Positions 8,100 to 17,507 are shown, counted from the stretch's first letter. The stretch is 64,000 nucleotides of DNA from Oceanospirillales bacterium (GCA_018223185.1 JAAEYW010000002.1:186001-250000), one strand, 5' to 3'. Numbers and translations: made by a program. The notes: a model not told the origin generated them from the sequence alone.

Positions 8100-8299
8100 T
8101 CACTGAGTGTGCCTGAAAGAGATAGTGGGTTCAATTGCTTAATGATAAGAGTCAAAAAGAGCCAAAAATCCTCTTCTTTTTGCTTTTACGCTTTTTCGAG
8201 CAACTAGCAAGCGGCGAAGCCGCGTCTAGCGAGCAACGTGCTTTTCGTTGCGGTCTACCTACTAACCAACGTGCTTTTCGTTGCGGTCTATCTACTAAC
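8100..8299. repeat. modular palindromic intergenic repeat, copy A
   Basis: The copy starts with CAGTGAGTGTGCCTGAAA-like sequence shared with the 10.26 kb copy, then an A/T-rich CTTTTTGCTTTTACGC tract, then CTAG-bounded hairpin modules (GCGGCGAAGCCGC and a duplicated CAACGTGCTTTTCGTTGCGGTCTA unit). Its right end supplies the stop codon of the XRE gene. Confidence 0.65.
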
Positions 8300-8579
8300 C
8301 AACAGCTTGAGGCTCAAACGACATATGCAACTCGTAGCCACACGCTTTAGCGTATCGCTGCAAAGTGTCCACTTTTGGCGTTACAGCGCCTTTCTCAAGG
8401 CGGCTGATATTACTTTTCTTCGTATGCATTAAGACTGCAACCTGCTCTTGAGTCAGACCTGCTGCTTTGCGCATATGAAGCAACTGACTGATCAAGGCAA
8501 ACTCGCTCGCCAGTGCATCGTACTCCCGACGCACTTCACCACTCTGAAGCGCACGTTCTTTTAATTGCTGAAGGCTCAT
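8295..8579 (-). CDS. orphan XRE-family HTH regulator (antitoxin-like)
   Basis: A 94-residue protein with a Cro/C1-type helix-turn-helix at about residues 36-84: MRKAAGLTQEQVAVLMHTKK, then SNISRLEKG and VDTLQRYAKACGYEL. This is the form seen in HigA-type antitoxins. A good Shine-Dalgarno, GAGGTG, precedes ATG 8579. In higBA-like modules a RelE-type toxin normally lies just upstream, but 8580-8770 holds only repeat sequence, so the partner has been lost or never existed. It lies upstream of, and in the same direction as, the ABC-3C operon, so it might control it; this is speculative. Confidence 0.8.
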   Translation of the reverse strand: MSLQQLKERALQSGEVRREYDALASEFALISQLLHMRKAAGLTQEQVAVLMHTKKSNISRLEKGAVTPKVDTLQRYAKACGYELHMSFEPQAVG

Positions 8580-8611
8580 TTTTTCACCTCTTTCATTCTG
8601 TCTCTAGCTAA

Positions 8612-8768
8612 TAAAAAGGGTCGAAGCCCTTTTTGATCAAGTACCCTCCACGAAAAAAGAGAGCCTACAATCTTCTTCTTTTTGCTTTTACGCTTTTTCT
8701 AACAACTAGCTAGTCGCGAAGCGACGGTCTAGCGAGCAACGTGCTTTTCGTTGCGTTCTAACAACTGC
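8612..8768. repeat. modular palindromic intergenic repeat, copy B
   Basis: Begins with GGGTCGAAGCCCTTTTTGAT, continues with the AAAAAAGAGAGCC and CTTTTTGCTTTTACGC segments, then CTAG-bounded hairpins (TCGCGAAGCGA; CAACGTGCTTTTCGTTG). Same order as the other copies. Confidence 0.65.
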
Positions 8769-8770
8769 TG

Positions 8771-10114
8771 TTAAACATTAGGACCAATTTCGAGTGGGCT
8801 GCCATCACTGAAACGTGAAAACCGAAAGCGCGCCAAATCATGCTCACTTTGCTGCTTATTGACGATCTGAGCGACGATTCTGCCGAAGGCGGGGCCAATG
8901 CCAAAGCCGTGGCCGCTCATGCCGGTGGCAACGATGAGGCCTTCCAGATCGGGGACTCTGTCGACGATGGGTACGATATCCGGCATCGCATCGATCATTC
9001 CCGCCCAGGCATCCAGTATTTTGGGGGTGCCAATCTGTGGGAATCGTTGCGCGAAGCGCTGTTGCATCACCTTGACCTTGCCTTTAGCGGGTGCAGGGTC
9101 AAGGACGCGGGTGAGTTCAAAGGGGGTTATCTCATCGGCCGTCCAGTGGCGTTGCACTCGCCAGGCATCCGGTGAGTTGGCGATTTCGTTCATCCAGGGC
9201 CGGATCTCGTGATAGTTTTGCAGTCCTGTTTTTAGCCACTTAGGCAGTAAACGAAACGAGTCAGGGCCAATAAAGTGATCATGAGAATCGGTGAGTGCGA
9301 GGGTGTAGCCACCATCATTACGCCGGCGCGCTGCCAGTTTTTTATCCGCAAAACTGGCTGTGGTAATGCTTTGCAGCGGGGCGGTTCTGGCAACGGATGC
9401 GCGCACCGATAACTGCGGTATATTGATACCGTGACGGCGCAGGAACAGTGATGACCAGGCGCCCCCGGCAACAACAACCTGAGAGGTTTTAATGCGGCCA
9501 GCCTCAGTGATAACCCCGCTAATCTGGCCCACTTCAATATCCAGCGTGCGCACGGCGCAGTTCTCCCGGATGCGAACGCCCTCGCTGTGGGCTAATTCAG
9601 CGATTGCCGGAACCGCTTGCCATGGTTCGGCCCGGGCATCACTGGCGGTATAGGTCGCGCCGACCCAGGTGTTTTTTGCCCGTGAGTCATGTTGAATATG
9701 CTGCTCAAGCTGAGCGCTGGACAGTGCCACGGTATCGACGCCATGGGCGGCGGCAATACTCAGCCACGCTTCACGTTGCGCCTGCGCCGCTTCGGTTTGC
9801 GACAGATACATCACCCCGACCCGCTTAAACCCGGTGCGGCCTTTGACCGCCTTATCCATCGCCTCCCATAGCTGTGAGGCTTCCATCATAATCGGCAGTT
9901 CTGCGGCATCACGACCATGTTGTCTGATCCAGCCCCAGTTGCGTGACGACTGTTCACCAGCGATACGGCCTTTTTCGATCACCATCACGCTGAGGCCCGA
10001 ACGCACGATATTCAGGGCTGAGAAAATACCGATAACCCCAGCGCCAATCACCACCACATCGACCTCGTCAGGTAGCGGGTCATTAAACGCAATGGGGGTA
10101 TTTAAGGTGATCAT
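8771..10114 (-). CDS. FAD-dependent amino-acid oxidoreductase (DadA-like)
   Basis: A 447-residue flavoprotein of the D-amino-acid dehydrogenase / glycine oxidase (DAO) family. The Rossmann FAD motif is VVVIGAGVIGIFSALNIVRSG near residues 20-40, followed by VMVIEKG. A second nucleotide-contact stretch near the C-terminus is GLIVATGMSGHGFGIGPAFG. The segment SSRNWGWIRQHGRD is typical of this subfamily, which oxidises amines or amino acids and passes electrons to oxygen or quinones. The substrate cannot be told from sequence. It stands alone between two repeat copies, with no transporter or regulator beside it. Confidence 0.82.
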   Translation of the reverse strand: MITLNTPIAFNDPLPDEVDVVVIGAGVIGIFSALNIVRSGLSVMVIEKGRIAGEQSSRNWGWIRQHGRDAAELPIMMEASQLWEAMDKAVKGRTGFKRVGVMYLSQTEAAQAQREAWLSIAAAHGVDTVALSSAQLEQHIQHDSRAKNTWVGATYTASDARAEPWQAVPAIAELAHSEGVRIRENCAVRTLDIEVGQISGVITEAGRIKTSQVVVAGGAWSSLFLRRHGINIPQLSVRASVARTAPLQSITTASFADKKLAARRRNDGGYTLALTDSHDHFIGPDSFRLLPKWLKTGLQNYHEIRPWMNEIANSPDAWRVQRHWTADEITPFELTRVLDPAPAKGKVKVMQQRFAQRFPQIGTPKILDAWAGMIDAMPDIVPIVDRVPDLEGLIVATGMSGHGFGIGPAFGRIVAQIVNKQQSEHDLARFRFSRFSDGSPLEIGPNV

Positions 10115-10249
10115 ATAGGGCGGCCCTGATAGCGCTGGTGTTATATATGAGATTCCAAAAAACGAATCTACAGTGAATGGTAAATAATGGTTCTTTGGCT
10201 GAGCATGTCACTGAAAGCGCTTTAAAATCAATGAGATCAGAGCAATTGA

Positions 10250-10450
10250 TTCAGATATCCATTTATCTCAGTGTGCCTGAAACAAAAACCCGGTTCAATT
10301 ACTCAAAAAGAGGTAGATCGGCGCAAGGTACTCAGAGGGCATGCTAATGCGCCTCCTACAACAGAAAAGAGCGCCAATGACCCTCTAGTGCCAGTTAACA
10401 CTAACGACAAGTGACGCATAGCGAGCTTGCGAACGGAGCCTGCTTTCTGA
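10250..10450. repeat. modular palindromic intergenic repeat, copy C
   Basis: Shares GTGTGCCTGAAA...GGTTCAATT with copy A and the TACTCAGAGGGCATGC...CTCCTACAAC segment with copy D. Its hairpin modules are degraded. It fills most of the 355-bp gap 10115-10469; the remainder 10115-10249 holds only the presumed promoter of the oxidoreductase. Confidence 0.55.
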
Positions 10451-10469
10451 CTGCATCTGTCAGATGACT

Positions 10470-10952
10470 TTAGCTGTTGGCAAACTCTTCAAGCGCGCTC
10501 CCTGTTAAACGATAGCCCACCCATTCATCTTGCGGTTTTGCGCCAATTGATTGATAGAACTGTATCGCCGGTTCATTCCAGTCCAGGACGCTCCATTCGA
10601 AGCGCCCACAATTTTTAGACATCGCAATGTTTGCCAGATGTTTCAAAAGTGCTTTTCCGGCACCAACGCTTCTGTACTCAGGAGAAACATACAAATCTTC
10701 AAGATAGAGGCCATGCTGACCAAGCCAGGTTGAGTAATTAAAAAAATAAACTGCAAAACCAATCGGTTCATTGTTCAGGTTACAAATAACGGCTTTGGTC
10801 GCTGAGTCAGGTCCAAACAGAGAATTTTTGATATCCGCAACTGTGGCAATTACTTCATTCTCAGCTTTTTCATAGATGGCAAGTTCTGTGACAAATCTGA
10901 GAATCAGACCAGAGTCTTCAACCGTTGCCTGACGAATTTCTATAGCGGACAT
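10470..10952 (-). CDS. GNAT-family N-acetyltransferase (SSAT-like)
   Basis: A 160-residue GNAT enzyme. The acetyl-CoA-binding motif A is LEDLYVSPEYRSVGAGKALL near residues 84-103, with the R-x-x-G-x-G/A pattern as RSVGAG. The N-terminal IRQATVEDSGLILRFV and the C-terminal DWNEPAIQFYQSIGA are typical of the spermidine/thialysine acetyltransferase (SSAT) branch, in which primary amines are acetylated. The true substrate is not known. It has no operon partner. Confidence 0.85.
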   Translation of the reverse strand: MSAIEIRQATVEDSGLILRFVTELAIYEKAENEVIATVADIKNSLFGPDSATKAVICNLNNEPIGFAVYFFNYSTWLGQHGLYLEDLYVSPEYRSVGAGKALLKHLANIAMSKNCGRFEWSVLDWNEPAIQFYQSIGAKPQDEWVGYRLTGSALEEFANS

Positions 10953-11026
10953 TCAATCCTCCAGCATTTAATGACATATAACGTTTCAAGAACAGGCGCC
11001 GCTTACCGTGTGCCTGCCTATCTTTA

Positions 11027-11437
11027 TCAGACACTGGCTATTACAGCGGTGATAACAGCAGCCACGACCAGGAAAAGACCAAAGCGGACAATATTATTGC
11101 CTCTTGGCTTAAATCCCTTTGAAATATCAAATTCCTCGATCGACACTTCTCGGGTGATAATTTTCAAAGCTTCTTCTGGTGTCATTTTCTCTTGCCGGGA
11201 GTCAAGACAACGAATGATACCGCCATCGCCATGGAAGCATGAGAAATGTCCCTTTATCAGCATAGTATTAACGCTAGGCGGACAATCATCAGAACCATCG
11301 GGGGCGGTCAGTGGCGCCACCAAGCGCAAGATGTTCAAGAGCTCTGCTGAAGTAACGTCTCCCCGATCAAGAGCATCATAACTGCCAGTTGCTGTGCGAT
11401 AGTCTTCAGACAGCCCCTGTGTTTCGATCCTTGGCAT
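11027..11437 (-). CDS. hypothetical protein with C-terminal membrane anchor
   Basis: A 136-residue protein with a soluble N-terminal part and one C-terminal transmembrane helix (FGLFLVVAAVITAVIASV), so probably tail-anchored. Two adjacent ATGs occur at 11440 and 11437; AAGGAGA abuts them, giving better spacing to 11437. An upstream extension to 11605 would be read through a tandem repeat and is not believed. The segment PDGSDDCPPSVNTMLIKGHF and later FHGDGGIIRC hold three of its few cysteines. I do not recognise the family. Confidence 0.6.
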   Translation of the reverse strand: MPRIETQGLSEDYRTATGSYDALDRGDVTSAELLNILRLVAPLTAPDGSDDCPPSVNTMLIKGHFSCFHGDGGIIRCLDSRQEKMTPEEALKIITREVSIEEFDISKGFKPRGNNIVRFGLFLVVAAVITAVIASV

Positions 11438-11508
11438 CATTCTCTCCTTATTTATATATAACACCCTGCTCTGGAGGAAACCCCAGCGCAGGCTTTTCCC
11501 CTGCAGCC

Positions 11509-11607
11509 GATAGCTCTGTGGCAGATAGCTCTGTGCGCAGATAGCTCTTCTAAGCAAATAGCTCTGTAAGCAAATAGCCCTGTGAGAAAATAGCTCTGTG
11601 CTCAATG
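11509..11607. repeat. tandem array of six 15-18 bp units
   Basis: Units share (G)ATAGCTCTGTG followed by a variable 3-7 bases. Six imperfect copies run directly between two minus-strand genes. There are no spacers of CRISPR length and no cas genes. Confidence 0.8.
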
Positions 11608-11614
11608 GGGGATA

Positions 11615-11866
11615 TTAAACACCGGCCTGGACCAGTTCTTTAATCTTGCTGGCTTTTTCGAAGTGGTCCAGTTTATGAGTTTCAATCCACCACCTGGCGA
11701 CTTCCATAAGAACCTCAGGCTGATCGTTCTTATTCTTGAAAAAAGCATAAAATGATAGCCCCACATCCACGCCTTTTTTCTCAATCTTCTGATCACACAC
11801 GTCGATAATCTTTTCTCTGAGCTCTTGTCGCAAATCGATATTCCCGGGTTGTATTGAACATATCAC
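11615..11866 (-). CDS. small protein resembling DUF6500
   Basis: An 83-residue soluble protein with LREKIIDVCDQKIEKKGVDV, GLSFYAFFKNKND, and ARWWIETHKLDHFEKASKIK, which I recall as the pattern of the uncharacterised DUF6500 family; this is from memory and not checked. The start shown is GTG 11866. A TTG in GATTTGCGACAAG would give a shorter protein, and no clear ribosome site decides between them. The tandem repeat at 11509-11607 follows immediately. Confidence 0.6.
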   Translation of the reverse strand: MICSIQPGNIDLRQELREKIIDVCDQKIEKKGVDVGLSFYAFFKNKNDQPEVLMEVARWWIETHKLDHFEKASKIKELVQAGV

Positions 11867-11914
11867 AACTTAATTGTGCGCGTGCCTATATGCAAAAAAA
11901 GAGAGCCAGCCTCA

Positions 11915-12150
11915 ACTAAAGGGGTCACAACTAAAGGGGTCAAAGCCCTTTATTCCAATCGTCTTCATAGCTACGGAAACTATCAGAGTTAAAATCGCCA
12001 CGAGGTACCCAGAGGTCATACTAATGCACCTCCTACAACAAAAAAGAGAGCTAACAGCTCCCTTTCTTTTTGCTTTTACGCTTTTTCTAGCTACCAGCAA
12101 GCCGCGTCTAGCAAGGGCGAAGCCCGTCTAGCGAGTCGCGTAGCGACGAT
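11915..12150. repeat. modular palindromic intergenic repeat, copy D
   Basis: Starts with two tandem AACTAAAGGGGTCA units (11916-11943), then GTCAAAGCCCTTT, GAGGTACCCAGAGG, CTCCTACAAC, an AGAGAGCT hairpin, CTTTTTGCTTTTACGC, and the CTAG-bounded hairpins AAGGGCGAAGCCCGTCTAG and GTCGCGTAGCGAC. This is the most complete copy. Confidence 0.7.
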
Positions 12151-12156
12151 CGGCCT

Positions 12157-12873
12157 TTATTGTTTTTTACTCTTTCTCGCATCCCGGACAAGGAATGAGC
12201 GCCCCTGACCGCGTTTCAGCTCGAACAGGTCAACCGCTTTGAACAGGCTGCTGAGGTTTTTATAGCCATAGTTGCGGCAATCGAACGAGGTCCGGTTGGA
12301 GATATTCGCACCCACAGGGCCCAGTGCAGCCCAGCCGTCTTCATCTTCGGTGGCTTCAATCGCCTGGCGTAACAGGTTGATCAGCTTGGTGTCTGATTTA
12401 ATGTTTTTAGGTTTGGCGCTACTGGCGTTTTCGACGGCTTCAGGCTGATCCAGAAAGAGAAATTTTGAGCATGCATTGACAAAGGGAGAGGGTGTTTTTC
12501 GCTCACCAAACCCCAGCACCATTTTGCCTTCGGCTAAGGCGCGGGTAACCATGGGGGTAAAATCACAGTCAGATGATATAAAACACATCACATCAATATC
12601 TTTGGTGTACATGACATCCATCGCATCGATTACCAGCGCGATGTCAGAGGCATTTTTCCCCTTGGTCAGGTCATACTGCTGAACCGGCTGAATGGCATAC
12701 TCGTGCAGCAGCTCTTCCCAGGATTTAAGCGTGGGGGATTTCCAGTTGCCATAGGCTTTGCGAATCGTCACTACGCCATATTTTGCCACTTCACTCAGCA
12801 CATCCACGAACTTGCTGGCAGGCGCGTTATCCGCATCGATGAACAGGGCTATCTTTTGCTTTATTTCGCTCAT
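12157..12873 (-). CDS. NYN-domain nuclease-like protein with OST-HTH/LOTUS domain
   Basis: A 238-residue protein. Residues 1-140 form a NYN (PIN-like) domain with the expected acidic residues: ALFIDADNAPASK at the N-terminus, NASDIALVIDAMDVMY in the middle and FISSDCDFTPMV. The C-terminal 75 residues (KLINLLRQAIEATEDEDGWA to FLVRDARK) form an OST-HTH/LOTUS module that binds RNA in other proteins. LabA-like NYN proteins are predicted metal-dependent RNases; activity is inferred. It stands between repeat copies D and E. Confidence 0.85.
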   Translation of the reverse strand: MSEIKQKIALFIDADNAPASKFVDVLSEVAKYGVVTIRKAYGNWKSPTLKSWEELLHEYAIQPVQQYDLTKGKNASDIALVIDAMDVMYTKDIDVMCFISSDCDFTPMVTRALAEGKMVLGFGERKTPSPFVNACSKFLFLDQPEAVENASSAKPKNIKSDTKLINLLRQAIEATEDEDGWAALGPVGANISNRTSFDCRNYGYKNLSSLFKAVDLFELKRGQGRSFLVRDARKSKKQ

Positions 12874-12929
12874 GTTAAAAAACCGCGCCTCTCTGAATAG
12901 ATATGCTGGACAGACTTAATAATGTATCG

Positions 12930-13106
12930 CCGCAAAGTGCTCAAAGCGCACAAGCATGCTGACGCGCCTGCTACAAAAAAGAGAGCCTGAGGCCCTCTTC
13001 TTTTTACTTTTACGCTGTTTCGAGCCACTGGCAAGGGCGAAGCCCGTCTGGCGAGTCGCGCAGCGACGTTCTAACAAGCAACGCGCTCTTCGTTGCGTTC
13101 TAAAGA
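12930..13106. repeat. modular palindromic intergenic repeat, copy E
   Basis: Same order as copy D: AAGTGCTCAAAGCGCA, GCGCCTGCTACAA, an AGAGAGCC...CCTCTT hairpin, TTTTTACTTTTACGC, then the hairpin modules GGGCGAAGCCC, GTCGCGCAGCGAC and CAACGCGCTCTTCGTTG. It lies directly downstream of the ferredoxin-reductase stop codon and may act as its terminator. Confidence 0.7.
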
Positions 13107-13110
13107 CGCC

Positions 13111-14145
13111 TTACTTCCTGGGCGCGTAGGCAAAAACGTCGGAATGCATCTGCGCTTCATTCAGTCCTTGTGCTTCGCACGCGTCCAGCAGTGCATAAAC
13201 CATTGCTGGCGAGCCACTGGTGAAGATCTCTGCGTTATCGAAGTTGTCGAAGTCGGCTACCACGGCAGCCGGTAACAGTGCGGTGCGACCGCCCCAGCCG
13301 GGGCTGTTGCCGGGTTCGCTGACCACCAGATGGACATGCACGTTGGTGTGCTCATGGGCCCATTGCAGCGGCAGTTTTTCCAGATAGAAGTCCGCTTCAA
13401 CCCGGGCACCCCAATAGATGTGAATCGGGTTCTTAACCTGATTGGCAAGCAGATGCTCCGCAATCGATTTGATCTGAGCAAAGCCGGTACTGGCAGCCGC
13501 CAGAATAATCGTGGTGTCCGGCTTCAGCGAAGTCGATTCCAGATAACACTCACCTTTGGGCAGCTCGATCTCTACACTGGGGTTATTCTGCAGGTGTTCC
13601 ATAATCGCGACCGACAGCTCACCTTCCGGCATCTGGCGGATATGCAGCTCGATGTCACTACTGAAATCCGGAGCGCTGCCGATTGAAAATGCGGCACGGC
13701 GCTGATCGGGTAAAAGCATCTCAAGATACTGTCCGGCATGAAACTCAATCGCGTGACGACCGGTCACCGGCAGATGCAAACGCACCCGGTATACATCATG
13801 GCTTAGCTGCTCAACGGCGGCGATATCGCAAACCAGTTTTTTCACTCGTAACTCTCCAGGGCGTAACAGCCCATCAATTCTGACTCTGATATCACTGTGC
13901 GGCACAGCGGTACAGGCAAATATCTGTGCGGGCGTGTCGCCCACATCCAGCTGCAGTTCCAGCTCTGGATATCGCTGTTTAATACTGCCCTGCAACAGGG
14001 TCACTTTACAAATTTCACAGACGCCGTTGCGACAGCTGAAACGCATGGTATATCCAGCATTTTGCAACATGTCGAACAGCGACTTTCCGGGTTCAGACTC
14101 TATAACGTACTGATCATTAAGCGTTATATGATAACGCTCAGTCAC
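13111..14145 (-). CDS. 2Fe-2S ferredoxin / NAD(P)H-flavin reductase fusion
   Basis: A 344-residue electron-transfer protein. The N-terminal plant-type ferredoxin domain binds a [2Fe-2S] cluster through CRNGVCEIC and a later Cys in IFACTAVP. The FAD-binding barrel follows ([19 protein letters not shown]), then the NAD(P) domain ([27 protein letters not shown]). Proteins of this form are often annotated CDP-6-deoxy-glucoseen reductase (AscD-like). A neighbour of this type beside ubiD and rho is also known in Pseudomonas. GTG 14145 overlaps the ubiD stop by 8 bp, so the two are translationally coupled and it may supply reducing power to a ubiquinone-pathway step; that link is inferred. Confidence 0.82.
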   Translation of the reverse strand: MTERYHITLNDQYVIESEPGKSLFDMLQNAGYTMRFSCRNGVCEICKVTLLQGSIKQRYPELELQLDVGDTPAQIFACTAVPHSDIRVRIDGLLRPGELRVKKLVCDIAAVEQLSHDVYRVRLHLPVTGRHAIEFHAGQYLEMLLPDQRRAAFSIGSAPDFSSDIELHIRQMPEGELSVAIMEHLQNNPSVEIELPKGECYLESTSLKPDTTIILAAASTGFAQIKSIAEHLLANQVKNPIHIYWGARVEADFYLEKLPLQWAHEHTNVHVHLVVSEPGNSPGWGGRTALLPAAVVADFDNFDNAEIFTSGSPAMVYALLDACEAQGLNEAQMHSDVFAYAPRK

Positions 14146-15619
14146 CCTGTATACCTAACTGATCCCAGATATCATCCACCCGTTGCTTAACTTCCGCTGA
14201 CATCACAATCGGTTCGCCCCACTCACGGGTCGTCTCTCCGGGCCACTTATTGGTGGCGTCCATCCCCATCTTTGACCCCAGTCCGGAAACCGGTGAGGCA
14301 AAATCGAGATAATCAATCGGGGTGTTATCAATGAGGGTCGTATCACGGATCGGGTCCATCCGGGTGGTAATCGCCCAGATTACGTCGTTCCAGTCCCGGG
14401 CGTTGATATCATCATCACAGACAATAACAAACTTAGTGTACATAAACTGCCGCAGGAAAGACCAGACGCCCAGCATCACCCGTTTGGCATGACCCGGATA
14501 CTGCTTTTTCATCGTCACTATCGCCATGCGGTAGGAACACCCCTCAGGCGGCAGATAAAAATCGGTAATTTCCGGGAACTGCTTCTGCAGGATCGGCACG
14601 AATACTTCGTTCAGGGCGACACCCAGCACCGCCGGCTCATCCGGTGGACGTCCGGTATAGGTGCTGTGGTAGATAGGATCAGGCCGGTGGGTAATACGTT
14701 CAACCGTAAATACAGGAAAACTATCGACCTCGTTGTAATAGCCGGTATGGTCGCCAAACGGGCCTTCATCGGCCATCTCGTCGGGATCAATATAGCCTTC
14801 AAGGATAAATTCCGCACTGGCGGGAACCTGCAGGTCACTGCCAATACACTGAGTGACTTCGGTTTTACCGCCACGCAACAGTCCGGCAAAGGCGTATTCG
14901 GAAAGCGTGTCCGGAACCGGCGTCACCGCCCCCAGAATAGTTGCCGGATCGGCGCCCAGGGCAACCGCTACAGGAAACTTTTCGCCCGGATGCTGTTCTT
15001 TCCACTCACGGAAATCCAGCGCCCCGCCCCGGTGTGCCAGCCAGCGCATAATCAGTTTGTTTTTGCCGATTACCTGCTGCCGGTAGATGCCCAGATTCTG
15101 GCGGGACTTATTCGGTCCGCGGGTAATGACCAGCGGCCAGGTTACCAGCGGGCCGGCATCTCCGGGCCAGCAGCGCTGTACCGGAATTTTGCCCAGATCG
15201 ACATCATTCCCTTCGATCACATGGGTCTGACAGGCGGCGTTGCGGACCTTTTTCGGCCCCATATTCAACACCTGCTTAAAGATCGGCAGCTTCTCCCAAG
15301 CGTCCTTCATCCCTTTGGGCGGTTCAGGCTCTTTCAGCATTGCCAGCAGCTTGCCCACTTCGCGCAGGCTGGCGACATCCTCCTGTCCCATCCCCAGGGC
15401 AACACGCCGGGGAGTACCGAACAGGTTTGCCAGTACCGGATAATCATAGCCTTTCGGGTTTTCAAACAGCAGTGCCGGACCACCGGCGCGTAGCGTGCGG
15501 TCACAGATCTCGGTCATCTCAAGGTCAGGATCGACCTCCATAGAGATGCGTACCAACTCACCCTGTTTTTCAAGGCTGTGGATAAAGTCTCGCAGGTCTT
15601 TATATTTCAGGTTTGACAT
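14138..15619 (-). CDS. ubiD: 4-hydroxy-3-polyprenylbenzoate decarboxylase UbiD
   Basis: A 493-residue decarboxylase that uses prenylated FMN made by UbiX and removes the carboxyl group in ubiquinone synthesis. Family signatures include [19 protein letters not shown] at the start, the [20 protein letters not shown] stretch that binds the cofactor, [12 protein letters not shown] with the catalytic Glu region, and [16 protein letters not shown] 15619 begins MSNLKYKD; a TTG four codons earlier is less likely. It follows rho after a terminator and is coupled to the ferredoxin-reductase gene. Confidence 0.95.
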   Translation of the reverse strand: MSNLKYKDLRDFIHSLEKQGELVRISMEVDPDLEMTEICDRTLRAGGPALLFENPKGYDYPVLANLFGTPRRVALGMGQEDVASLREVGKLLAMLKEPEPPKGMKDAWEKLPIFKQVLNMGPKKVRNAACQTHVIEGNDVDLGKIPVQRCWPGDAGPLVTWPLVITRGPNKSRQNLGIYRQQVIGKNKLIMRWLAHRGGALDFREWKEQHPGEKFPVAVALGADPATILGAVTPVPDTLSEYAFAGLLRGGKTEVTQCIGSDLQVPASAEFILEGYIDPDEMADEGPFGDHTGYYNEVDSFPVFTVERITHRPDPIYHSTYTGRPPDEPAVLGVALNEVFVPILQKQFPEITDFYLPPEGCSYRMAIVTMKKQYPGHAKRVMLGVWSFLRQFMYTKFVIVCDDDINARDWNDVIWAITTRMDPIRDTTLIDNTPIDYLDFASPVSGLGSKMGMDATNKWPGETTREWGEPIVMSAEVKQRVDDIWDQLGIQGD

Positions 15620-15632
15620 AGTTTTCAGCAAT

Positions 15633-15663
15633 AAAAAAGGGCAAGCGCTAAGCTTACCCTTTC
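15633..15663 (-). terminator. rho gene intrinsic terminator
   Basis: Read on the minus strand, GGGTAAGC pairs with GCTTGCCC (one G-U) across a short loop, preceded by AAA and followed by six T's. It lies 17 bp after the rho stop and just before ubiD. Confidence 0.8.
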
Positions 15664-15679
15664 AGAACAGAGATATGAA

Positions 15680-16939
15680 TCAGGAACGACGCATGGAGAG
15701 GAAGAATTCCTCGTTGGTCTTAAAGTCTTTCAGCTTATCCAGCACAAACTCGATGGCAGCAGAATCTTCCATCGGGTCCAGTAGCTTGCGCAGAATCCAC
15801 ATCCGCTGCAGCTCTTCTTCAGTTGTCAGCAGGTCTTCACGACGGGTTCCGGAGCGACGGATATTGAAGGCAGGATAGATCCGCTTCTCGGCCACTTTAC
15901 GGTCCAGATGCACCTCTGAGTTACCGGTACCTTTAAACTCTTCAAAGATAACTTCATCCATCTTCGAACCGGTATCAACCAGTGCGGTCGCGATGATAGT
16001 CAGGCTACCGCCCTCTTCGATATTACGGGCTGCACCAAAGAAACGCTTAGGACGTTCCAGTGCGTGAGCATCCACACCACCGGTGAGTACTTTACCGGAT
16101 GATGGAATCACGGTGTTGTAAGCACGGGCCAGACGGGTGATGGAATCCAGCAGGATAACCACATCCTGTTTGTGCTCGGTCAGACGCTTCGCCTTTTCCA
16201 GCACCATCTCCGCGACCTGCACATGACGTGAAGGAGGCTCGTCGAAAGTAGAGGCAACCACTTCACCGCGAACGGTACGCTGCATCTCGGTTACTTCTTC
16301 CGGACGCTCATCGATCAGCAGTACGATCAGGTGTACTTCCGGATTGTTACGCTTAATTGAGTTGGCAATGTTCTGCAGCATCAGGGTCTTACCCGCCTTC
16401 GGCGGAGATACCAGCAATGCCCGCTGGCCTTTACCCATCGGACAAACCAGATCGATAACCCGGGCTGTCAGATCTTCTGTACTGCCGTTACCCAGCTCCA
16501 TTTTCAACCGCTCCTGGGCAAACAACGGAGTCAGGTTTTCAAACAGAATCTTGTTCTTGGCATTTTCCGGCTTATCAAAGTTGATCTGATCAACTTTTAA
16601 CAGCGCAAAATAACGTTCACTGTCTTTTGGCGGACGGATTTTACCGGAAATAGTATCGCCGGTACGCAGATTAAAACGCCGGATCTGGCTCGGAGATACA
16701 TAAATATCATCAGGGCCTGCAAGGTATGAACCTTCCGCTGATCGCAGAAAGCCGAAACCATCCTGCAATATTTCCAACACGCCATCGCCGTAGATATCTT
16801 CGCCACTCTTAGCATGACGCTTGAGAATCGCAAAAATAACATCTTGTTTACGGGAACGGCCCAGGTTATCCAGCCCCATCTCTTTTGCTATGTCTAGCAG
16901 TTCAGGAACGCTTTTCTTTTTAAGTTCGGTAAGATTCAT
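15680..16939 (-). CDS. rho: transcription termination factor Rho
   Basis: A 419-residue hexameric RNA-dependent ATPase helicase, exactly E. coli length. It begins [20 protein letters not shown]. The N-terminal cold-shock-like RNA-binding domain contains GFGFLRS and [12 protein letters not shown]. Walker A is SPPKAGKT near residue 180, the Q-loop and R-loop region contains [20 protein letters not shown], and the C-terminus is FFLSMRRS. The 240-bp gap to trxA upstream (16940-17180) is long enough for the autoregulatory leader usual for rho, but I see no rhoL-like reading frame. Confidence 0.97.
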   Translation of the reverse strand: MNLTELKKKSVPELLDIAKEMGLDNLGRSRKQDVIFAILKRHAKSGEDIYGDGVLEILQDGFGFLRSAEGSYLAGPDDIYVSPSQIRRFNLRTGDTISGKIRPPKDSERYFALLKVDQINFDKPENAKNKILFENLTPLFAQERLKMELGNGSTEDLTARVIDLVCPMGKGQRALLVSPPKAGKTLMLQNIANSIKRNNPEVHLIVLLIDERPEEVTEMQRTVRGEVVASTFDEPPSRHVQVAEMVLEKAKRLTEHKQDVVILLDSITRLARAYNTVIPSSGKVLTGGVDAHALERPKRFFGAARNIEEGGSLTIIATALVDTGSKMDEVIFEEFKGTGNSEVHLDRKVAEKRIYPAFNIRRSGTRREDLLTTEEELQRMWILRKLLDPMEDSAAIEFVLDKLKDFKTNEEFFLSMRRS

Positions 16940-17180
16940 AGGTTTTTGTGTAGTGTTGGAAGACAGGAATATGCCTTGAGCGGAATAGTAAAACTATTCA
17001 GGTCAGATTGAATTGATAAAGTGAAAATCAGAGTTCTAATCCAGATTTCTGGAAGAGAATCCGGTGTTTGGAGATGACACTATAATGTGTTGGTTAAAAA
17101 GAGTCCAGTAAATCAGGGAGCAAACCATGATCCCGGTCACTCCCTGCTACTTTGACAGACTAATGTCTTAAATAAAGCGC

Positions 17181-17507
17181 CTAAATACTGTCTTCAATAA
17201 AAGCAGACAACTGAGACTTAGACAGCGCACCGACCTTAGTTGCTTCTACATTGCCATCTTTAAACAGCATCAGTGTCGGAATACCACGAATACCAAACTT
17301 AGGTGGTGTTTCGTTGTTTTCATCGATGTTCAGCTTACAAACTTTCAGTTTGCCATCGTAATCTTTGGCGATCTCTTCCAGCACCGGGGCAATCATTTTG
17401 CATGGACCGCACCATTCAGCCCAGTAATCAACCAGTACCGGACCATCCGCTTTCAATACATCATCTTCAAAGGAAGCGTCGGTCACGTTAACAATATTTT
17501 CACTCAT
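17181..17507 (-). CDS. trxA: thioredoxin 1
   Basis: A 108-residue thioredoxin with the WCGPCK redox motif near residues 32-37, the VLVDYWAEW strand before it, and the cis-proline in [10 protein letters not shown]. It reduces cytoplasmic disulfides with thioredoxin reductase. It is divergent from ppx and upstream of rho, a conserved order. An inverted repeat, CAGGGAG/CTCCCTG at 17114-17146, follows the stop but lacks a T-run. Confidence 0.97.
   Translation of the reverse strand: MSENIVNVTDASFEDDVLKADGPVLVDYWAEWCGPCKMIAPVLEEIAKDYDGKLKVCKLNIDENNETPPKFGIRGIPTLMLFKDGNVEATKVGALSKSQLSAFIEDSI

Noticed and set aside
11438..11605. N-terminal extension of the tail-anchored protein
   Set aside because: It is a translation of the tandem repeat and has no ribosome site; AAGGAGA is just before 11437.
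11509..11607. CRISPR-like array
   Set aside because: Units of 15-18 bp follow one another with no spacers of proper length and no cas genes are in the window.
17114..17146. Inverted repeat CAGGGAG/CTCCCTG after trxA as a terminator
   Set aside because: No T-run follows on the minus strand and the loop is 19 bases, so a terminator call is not supported.
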